From Chalciporus piperatus (lineage: Eukaryota > Basidiomycota > Agaricomycetes > Boletales > Boletaceae): a DNA stretch of 64,000 nucleotides. Of this stretch, positions 58,674 to 64,000 are shown piece after piece. Positions within the stretch are counted from its first letter, which is position 1; each line of letters starts with the position of its first letter. A program made the translations under genes and the position numbers. The notes beneath the pieces are model-generated. The model was given only the letters and a program-made list of their open reading frames with translations. It searched no databases and was not told the origin of the DNA. The stretch covers positions 186,001 through 250,000 of the forward strand of contig JBBPTG010000006.1 in the NCBI GenBank assembly GCA_038093975.1. Direction: 5' to 3'.

Positions 58674-60351
58674 ATGCTTCCTCGACACTTGCGTAGTTTC
58701 GTCGTCGCTCAGCGCGCGCGTTCACTCGCGCTGCGCTCACCGTCGACCCCGTTTCCGCCTCCCTTCCGGATACTGCCCGCGTCTCGTTCCTTCCATGCCT
58801 CTTTCCGTCCCCGGAATGAGCCCCCGAAATCCCCCTTCCAGACTTTCGTCGAGGTCCTCCGGGAAGAACTCCGCAAGAACAGAGAGTTGCAGGACAACGT
58901 AAAACAACTCCAGGGTGATGTAGACAAGCTCCAGGACTCGGAGGCAATGAAGCGTGCCAGGGAGGTTTACGAGCGTGCCAGGGTACCTATTCAAGCTCAT
59001 CCATTCAACCCGGTATTATGTTGAACATGCATGTTCTAGCTCACATCAAGTATCAAAGAGAACCCTCGCTTGAGAGCAGCAGCAGAGGAACTCAAAAAGA
59101 CCGGAGTCAAAGTCGGCGATGCTGTTTCTGAAGCGTTAAAGACGATGGAGGAGAGCGAAATCATGCGCACAGTATGTTATTTTCATCGAGTCGGTCTCCC
59201 GGTCTGGTTCACGTATATCTCCTCAGATTTCCCGCGCGACCACTTCTCTTTCCAACACCATCGCACACACGACCGAACCTATTCGAAATACAGCTGCTTA
59301 CAAGACCTTGGCAGATACGCTGATTGATGCGCTTGATGACTCTGGCTCCGCGAAGCACGCTGGATTCGAAGAGAAGGAAGCTCGTAGGCTGCGACGCCAA
59401 AAGCGTCTCGAAAAGGCCGGGCTCTCTGGAAGACGAGCCGTTGAGGAGAACCCCGAGTAAGCACCCCGTGTCTAAATATAGCCGTGCTATCCCTCAAACG
59501 CGTCTGTCCAGGGCTGGTGAAGCACTCGTGTTTGTCAAACCCACAGCACGACAAGAAGCATGGGAGAATTTCAAGACCACCAATCCCGTCATGCAACAAT
59601 TCTCTGCTCTACATTCCGCTTACCAAGAATCTGAATCTCCCCTTGTCACCCCTTTGCGCGCTGTAACGTCGACAATTGGTTCGTGGTTCGAGGAGAACGA
59701 AGTCGCGCAAGTAACGCGCATGATGAGAACTCTCGATCCAAACTTTGCACGCGAAGCGTTTGAGAGGGAACTGAGGGAGTACATCGTTCCCGAGGTTGTT
59801 GACGCGTATCTGTCCGCGGACCGGGAATCGTTGACGAGATGGTGCTCCGAAGCCGTAAGAATATCCGGTTTCCCGAAAGTATGGGATTTTCATTAATTGC
59901 AATTGCTCGCAGACATACAACGTGTTATGGGCGACGATGGAGCAGTACCTCCGACAGGGACTCATAAGCGATAGCAAAGTGCTTGACATCCGACAGGTCG
60001 ATGTAAGTCGTCGTTCCAGTCTGGGAATTCATTCTAACTCCCACCCGAGGTATCGGACGGGAAAATTCTCGAGAATTCCATCCCGGTCTTTGTGGTCACT
60101 TTCTCTACCCAGGAAGTGTTACTGTTCAGAAATGCTGTCTCACGAGAAGTAGTAGTTGGCGCCGAGAACCGCGTCGAGCAATGTGTCTACGCGGCTGTAA
60201 TCACGCGCGTAGCGGAGGAAATGTCCGACGAAATCACCGGGGGGTGGAAAGTTATCGAGGTAATGTTCGATTCTTGTATCCCGCGCGCCGTGCCCACTCA
60301 TTGTTTCAACTCGACTAGATGGCGCGCAGATCAGCGAGAGCATATCTATAG
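58674..60351 (+). CDS. TIM44: Mitochondrial import inner membrane translocase subunit TIM44
   Basis: Anchors mtHsp70 to the TIM23 channel on the matrix side. The N-terminus MLPRHLRSFVVAQRARSLAL is a typical presequence. A coiled-coil region follows (VEVLREELRKNRELQDNVKQ, LQGDVDKLQDSEAMKRAREV), then KENPRLRAAAEELKKTGVKV, GFEEKEARRLRRQKRLEKAG and ALVFVKPTARQEAWENFKTT. The C-terminal Tim44 domain has LDPNFAREAFERELREYIVP, VVDAYLSADRESLTRWCSEA, VLWATMEQYLRQGLISDSKV, VFVVTFSTQEVLLFRNAVSR and ENRVEQCVYAAVITRVAEEM. The last intron (GTAATG to GACTAG) leads to MARRSARAYL and the stop at 60351. Seven or so short introns. Length (about 475 residues) and order match the family. Confidence 0.94.
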
Positions 60352-60687
60352 TCACACTGATAGACCCCTTGTCATGCAGCTTTCGGAGATTTATACTGGT
60401 CCATTCGTTCCCGCACACTCACCACTCATCATCACCGCAGTAATATCTTATCACCGTGATTATAGATTACATACCATCGTCTCATACCATAATCCTCTAC
60501 GTGCGACCAGATGGAGCATACTTGGATTGTTCCGAAGGATTGGACGGCCTATCAACGATACACAAGTAACAGTGATCTAAGTGACTTGACGCACACACTT
60601 CAAGCGAGAAAGAATATTAATGCGTTCAGCCAATACAGTCGTAATAACGATGAAAAGTAGCATACACACACAGTACAAGTGGTTGAT
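60352..60687. other. Convergent spacer between TIM44 and TFIP11 genes
   Basis: 336 bp, A/T-rich in 60430-60690, with opposing 3' UTRs expected. No exon supported. Confidence 0.5.
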
Positions 60688-63543
60688 CTACTTGTTCGCC
60701 CTGATGACCATCTCCTCGAGAGAGACTGCTTTGTACTCGTCCCCTCCTGGAGCCCACACTGCATCGTCCTGAATGTACACCAATACTCCACCCTTGCCGC
60801 TCGGTCCTGACACCCTAAACAATGGCATCCTCGAAGTTTCATGTGCACGTCCGGTTGGTACGAACAGCAGATTATGCTCTGCAGCATATTCTTCGACGAT
60901 AGAGCGGAAGGTAATTTCCCGCGTGCGTGGAATGATGGCATGTTTGGCAGCTGCCTTGCTTCCTGGCTCCCCAGCAGCCGACTCGACCTTGGCATCTGGT
61001 TTCTTGAGTTTCGTAGGTGCATCAGCCCCCAACTCGATGGCTTCATTCATCAACTGCAATCCCCTCGTAAATCCCTTTTGAACATCTTTGAGAGCCAACA
61101 CGTCCTCCGCGAAAACGCCCTTCCAGAATGCATACCACTGAGCGACCTCTTCAAAGCTCACCCGAGGTTGGACGAGCCAGATATATAGCACGTTGAGCCA
61201 TTTGGGGAAGAACTCCGCCTCCAAGAGTTGGCACATGACTGAACCTCGCAAGAGAGATGACCATGGAAGGACGACTTCGGTGAGGGGACGCATGTCTTGT
61301 GAACGCGGGTTGACGCGGAACTCGTCTCGAAGATGGGCTGCTAGCTTGGGAACGACGTATTTGAGCAGGAGGTTGTCCCACTCGGCGACCCTGAAGACGT
61401 CCCGCCATACGGCGAGATCTTGAGGAAGGCCATCGGTGGCTACCCAGGCACGCAGGGTGGATTTGAGTTTCCTGCGTGCATCGTCAAGGACGTCCTCGAC
61501 ACGTAAACCCAGATGAGGGAGCCAAGGGAATACGAGCGATTGAAGAGAGACAGAGCTACGTTTGGTGTTCCATTCTGAGACGGCCTTGGCGAGCTTGGGG
61601 AGAATCAGTTGATCGAGCATGTTGTCGCGCACGAAGGGGGGGAGGAAAGATGCCCAAGTTTCATACAACTTAGTTGCTGGTGAGGAGTTGGAGGGATCCC
61701 ATTCGTTGTTGATTGATGTGCGCACTCTGGGAAGCCAAACGTTCCAGAGAAGTGACTCGAAAGGTGTCATAGGCTTCTCAACAATTGGCATTGGAACGAG
61801 AGTCCCAGCACCATACACGCTAACCTGATTTGACGAAGGTTGTTCGACGAGATTAACTTTGAGGGCTTGCTTCCAAGTACGGAACGTAGAAACGAGTGCG
61901 GATGGGTTGAGAAGAGGGTCCCATTGCGCTACCATCCGGCGGACAATTGGGGCGATGGCTGCAACAACAATCTCATCCAACCGATACCGTTCGTATTCTG
62001 TGGGAAATTGAAGCAATTTAGAGAAAAGCGGCGAGAAATCATCCAAGGTGGCCTCATATATCGAGGCTAATTCCCTGGACTTCGTATTGATCTCGTCTAC
62101 CACGAGCGACAGTTGCTGAAGCCGGGAAATTACTACAAGGGTGTAGCAGTCAGAGAACTTGATCAACCCCGGAGAGCAAAAATACATACGCTCAGCCTCA
62201 TCCGCAACCTTCTTTCTTAATCGCAGATCTTCTTCAGCAATGAAGCGTTTACGATCTTCGAGGGCCTTGGCCTCACGTGCGAGACCATCCAGGTCAGTTT
62301 TGCAGGCGTCTGCGATGAGGCGTAGGTTATGCCGAACCTCGGGTATTCGAGTGGGGTCTGTTGATGGTGTCCACGAGGCCATGGAAATTTCGGCCAAGGA
62401 GGCCACTTCGCGCGGCTGGGGTAACATGTCAGCAAACGAAACGGTGGGGAAGTACGGAGTACTGACTGTCCGTCCAGTAGCATCGATAATTAGTCCAACA
62501 CTTGGGGCAGGCAGCTCTTGCCCAGCCTCTGCTACGATCTGTTCGTATGTCTTGTGTTCAACCTTGGTCTTGATCTTCCTTGGCTTCTTCCACGCGTCCG
62601 ACCGCTTCTCTTTGGCCTCTTTGGCCTTCTTAACGGCAGGTGGTAACTCTTCGTCGTCGCTAACAACATCTCCCCTCCGCCTGGCTTCCATCTTGGACTG
62701 CTCTGTCTTCTCCTTGAAGCCCTTGTACGCGATACCCACATTCTTCGGCCGCAGCTTGCTTTCGACAGGTAGGACGATTCCTTCTCCTTCTGCACCCAGA
62801 CCAGTGCCAGATTTCCAACCCATCTTCGCAAGCATCTGGGCACCAATAGAGCCTGAAATCTTCGTGAAATGAGCTTGTTCATGGGCGGGAAGGGGAGTGT
62901 CGCGTCGAGAACTTGGGCCAGATGAAGACTCGCTACGGACGAAGGTGCGCTGCGTACGTGAGGCTGCGCCAAACGCGGTCGGGAGCTTAGCGAAAGCAGA
63001 TGCGGATGCGCCCAGTCCTAGTCCACCTCTCCTCGGTGTGGGTTCCGCGATTGTTGGTGTTGGTTCCTCGACTTCCTCAACCTGAGGCTCTTCCGCTGAG
63101 CTATCTGAAGCTTCGGCCTCGTCTTCTTCAGCGTCCTCTTCCTCTTCCGTCGCCTCGTCCGCTCCTTCGTCCATCCCTTTATCCTCTTCTTCGTCCACTG
63201 CTTGATCTGCGTCCTCGTCCCCGTCTCCGGCCTGCTCCTTGTTCAAATCAACCTTGTCGCCAGACACGAACGCAGGTGCCTTTGTCCAATCCGTCTTCTT
63301 CCTCCCCAACCCACCCCTTCGCTCATACCCTTCCTCCTCGCTGTCCTCTCCAAAGACACCATAGACGGCATCCTCTTTCTCGTTCTTCCGCCTTCGCTTG
63401 TGCCGATAAGGATCCTCGAAAAGCGCACGCTCATCTCGAGCGTCTGGGTCATTGTTGTTTGGGTGGAAGTCGGCTTCCGAGCCTTCAGAAGCGTTGGAGT
63501 CAGAATCGCCATCGTCGAGAAATTGGCGTTTTCTGCGACCCAT
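60688..63543 (-). CDS. TFIP11: G-patch splicing factor TFIP11/NTR1 (Spp382)
   Basis: Activates the DEAH helicase Prp43 to release the intron-lariat spliceosome. The protein starts MGRRKRQFLDDGDSDSNASE, followed by the TIP_N acidic region (RALFEDPYRHKRRRKNEKED, AVYGVFGEDSEEEGYERRGG) and a long Glu/Asp tract. A G-patch lies at about residues 230-275: IGAQMLAKMGWKSGTGLGAE, GEGIVLPVESKLRPKNVGIA. The C-terminal GCF-like (GCFC) domain includes PLLNPSALVSTFRTWKQALK, PMTPFESLLWNVWLPRVRTS and VLPWSSLLRGSVMCQLLEAE, ending EYKAVSLEEMVIRANK. The whole span reads open, but 62133-62189 (57 bp, GTATGT donor, TTGTAG acceptor) is probably an in-frame intron; removing it joins ADEAE to LISRLQQLS. Mature length would be about 932 residues. 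Confidence 0.93.
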   Translation of the reverse strand: MGRRKRQFLDDGDSDSNASEGSEADFHPNNNDPDARDERALFEDPYRHKRRRKNEKEDAVYGVFGEDSEEEGYERRGGLGRKKTDWTKAPAFVSGDKVDLNKEQAGDGDEDADQAVDEEEDKGMDEGADEATEEEEDAEEDEAEASDSSAEEPQVEEVEEPTPTIAEPTPRRGGLGLGASASAFAKLPTAFGAASRTQRTFVRSESSSGPSSRRDTPLPAHEQAHFTKISGSIGAQMLAKMGWKSGTGLGAEGEGIVLPVESKLRPKNVGIAYKGFKEKTEQSKMEARRRGDVVSDDEELPPAVKKAKEAKEKRSDAWKKPRKIKTKVEHKTYEQIVAEAGQELPAPSVGLIIDATGRTVSTPYFPTVSFADMLPQPREVASLAEISMASWTPSTDPTRIPEVRHNLRLIADACKTDLDGLAREAKALEDRKRFIAEEDLRLRKKVADEAERMYFCSPGLIKFSDCYTLVVISRLQQLSLVVDEINTKSRELASIYEATLDDFSPLFSKLLQFPTEYERYRLDEIVVAAIAPIVRRMVAQWDPLLNPSALVSTFRTWKQALKVNLVEQPSSNQVSVYGAGTLVPMPIVEKPMTPFESLLWNVWLPRVRTSINNEWDPSNSSPATKLYETWASFLPPFVRDNMLDQLILPKLAKAVSEWNTKRSSVSLQSLVFPWLPHLGLRVEDVLDDARRKLKSTLRAWVATDGLPQDLAVWRDVFRVAEWDNLLLKYVVPKLAAHLRDEFRVNPRSQDMRPLTEVVLPWSSLLRGSVMCQLLEAEFFPKWLNVLYIWLVQPRVSFEEVAQWYAFWKGVFAEDVLALKDVQKGFTRGLQLMNEAIELGADAPTKLKKPDAKVESAAGEPGSKAAAKHAIIPRTREITFRSIVEEYAAEHNLLFVPTGRAHETSRMPLFRVSGPSGKGGVLVYIQDDAVWAPGGDEYKAVSLEEMVIRANK

Positions 63544-63788
63544 GATTGATGGAAGGGTGGGTAGTCAAAGGGACCGGTTCTGCGCTCGTGGAATAATAGT
63601 TGAGTGCGAGGACTCACCGTCAATGGGATACTGTCGTTCTACGGATGTGGCGCACACGAGCAATGTATCGGTCACGCGTGGATGAGTCGCGACGAGTCTC
63701 GAGGACTTTGCTTAGGTAAACCACCAACTCAAGCTTGCAGATGAAAAATGTATAATATGGTATGAATACATGCGTGAACACCAAGTAT

Positions 63789-64000
63789 CTATGCAGTATA
63801 CTCCAATTTGGCTGTGAAAAGGAAGCTGGCTCGTCAGCACGTCGAACAGGAAGGCGGCAGGAAAGTAACCAACTCTCGTGTTTCTTCGCGTCGCTAACCT
63901 TGCGTGCAGCTTTCATGAGATCTTCTTGGACAACATATTCGCTGACGAGATCACGTTCGAATCAACAAGAGGGCAAACTGCAGGTGGCAGGACTCACCGG
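63789..64000 (-). CDS. RPT4: 26S proteasome regulatory ATPase RPT4 (PSMC6), C-terminal end
   Basis: Partial; the gene continues beyond the right edge. Three exon pieces are seen on the minus strand: the last 3 nt at 63998-64000, then 63874-63941, then a 23-nt last exon 63789-63811. Introns are 63942-63997 and 63812-63873. Spliced, they read REYVVQEDLMKAARKVSDAK then KHETKLEYTA and stop. This matches the C-terminal helix of RPT4 (human PSMC6 has [20 protein letters not shown] in this place). RPT4 is one of six AAA+ subunits in the proteasome base ring. Only about 30 residues are visible, but they are diagnostic among the RPT subunits. Confidence 0.8.

Overview
This is nuclear DNA of a filamentous basidiomycete, most likely an Agaricomycete. 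The evidence is short introns (mostly 47-65 bp, GT-AG with a few GC-AG) in almost every gene, balanced base composition, dense genes on both strands, and gene content typical of the group: a very intron-rich GMC alcohol oxidase, an F-box-like/leucine-rich protein, a CRIB-PAK kinase and a DEP-DH-PH-CNH RhoGEF. No rRNA, tRNA, CRISPR or complete transposon was seen.

Layout. 0-7 kb: 3' part of an ELMO gene (+), methylenetetrahydrofolate reductase (-), a small DUF202 membrane protein (-) and a divergent unrecognised disordered protein (+). 7-13.5 kb (+): vacuolar-type amino-acid transporter, R3H RNA-binding protein, RNA polymerase II subunit RPB4. 13.6-18 kb (-): PUS1 pseudouridine synthase and xylulokinase. 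18-23.2 kb: a doubtful small gene (-), a GT25-like glycosyltransferase (+) and a Ste20/PAK kinase (+). 23.8-33.5 kb (-): a 9.7-kb TEL1/ATM kinase gene, divergent from a PIF1-type helicase (+, 34.3-36.5 kb). 36.8-41.6 kb (+): F-box-like protein and carnitine acetyltransferase. 42-46.8 kb (-): PARP-type zinc-finger protein and a WD40 protein with a long disordered N-terminus. 47-53.2 kb (+): holocytochrome c synthase and a ROM2-like RhoGEF. 53.2-54.6 kb: gene-poor, perhaps with a decayed gene. 54.7-60.4 kb (+): alcohol oxidase with about 31 introns, then TIM44. 60.7-64 kb (-): TFIP11/NTR1 splicing factor and the 3' end of proteasome ATPase RPT4.

Most genes are conserved housekeeping functions and do not form a metabolic cluster. 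Loose themes are Rho/Rac signalling (ELMO, PAK, RhoGEF), telomere and genome maintenance (TEL1 head-to-head with PIF1), mitochondrial biogenesis and acyl metabolism (CYC3, TIM44, CAT2) and one-carbon metabolism (MTHFR, alcohol oxidase). I found no convincing new multi-gene system. The most notable signals are the microexon run in the alcohol oxidase gene, an 18-nt microexon carrying a zinc ligand, probable dual targeting of carnitine acetyltransferase, the TEL1-PIF1 divergent pair, and palindromic CACGTG-type elements in divergent promoters. Exon borders were deduced by eye from splice consensus plus protein conservation; introns are included in the spans given.
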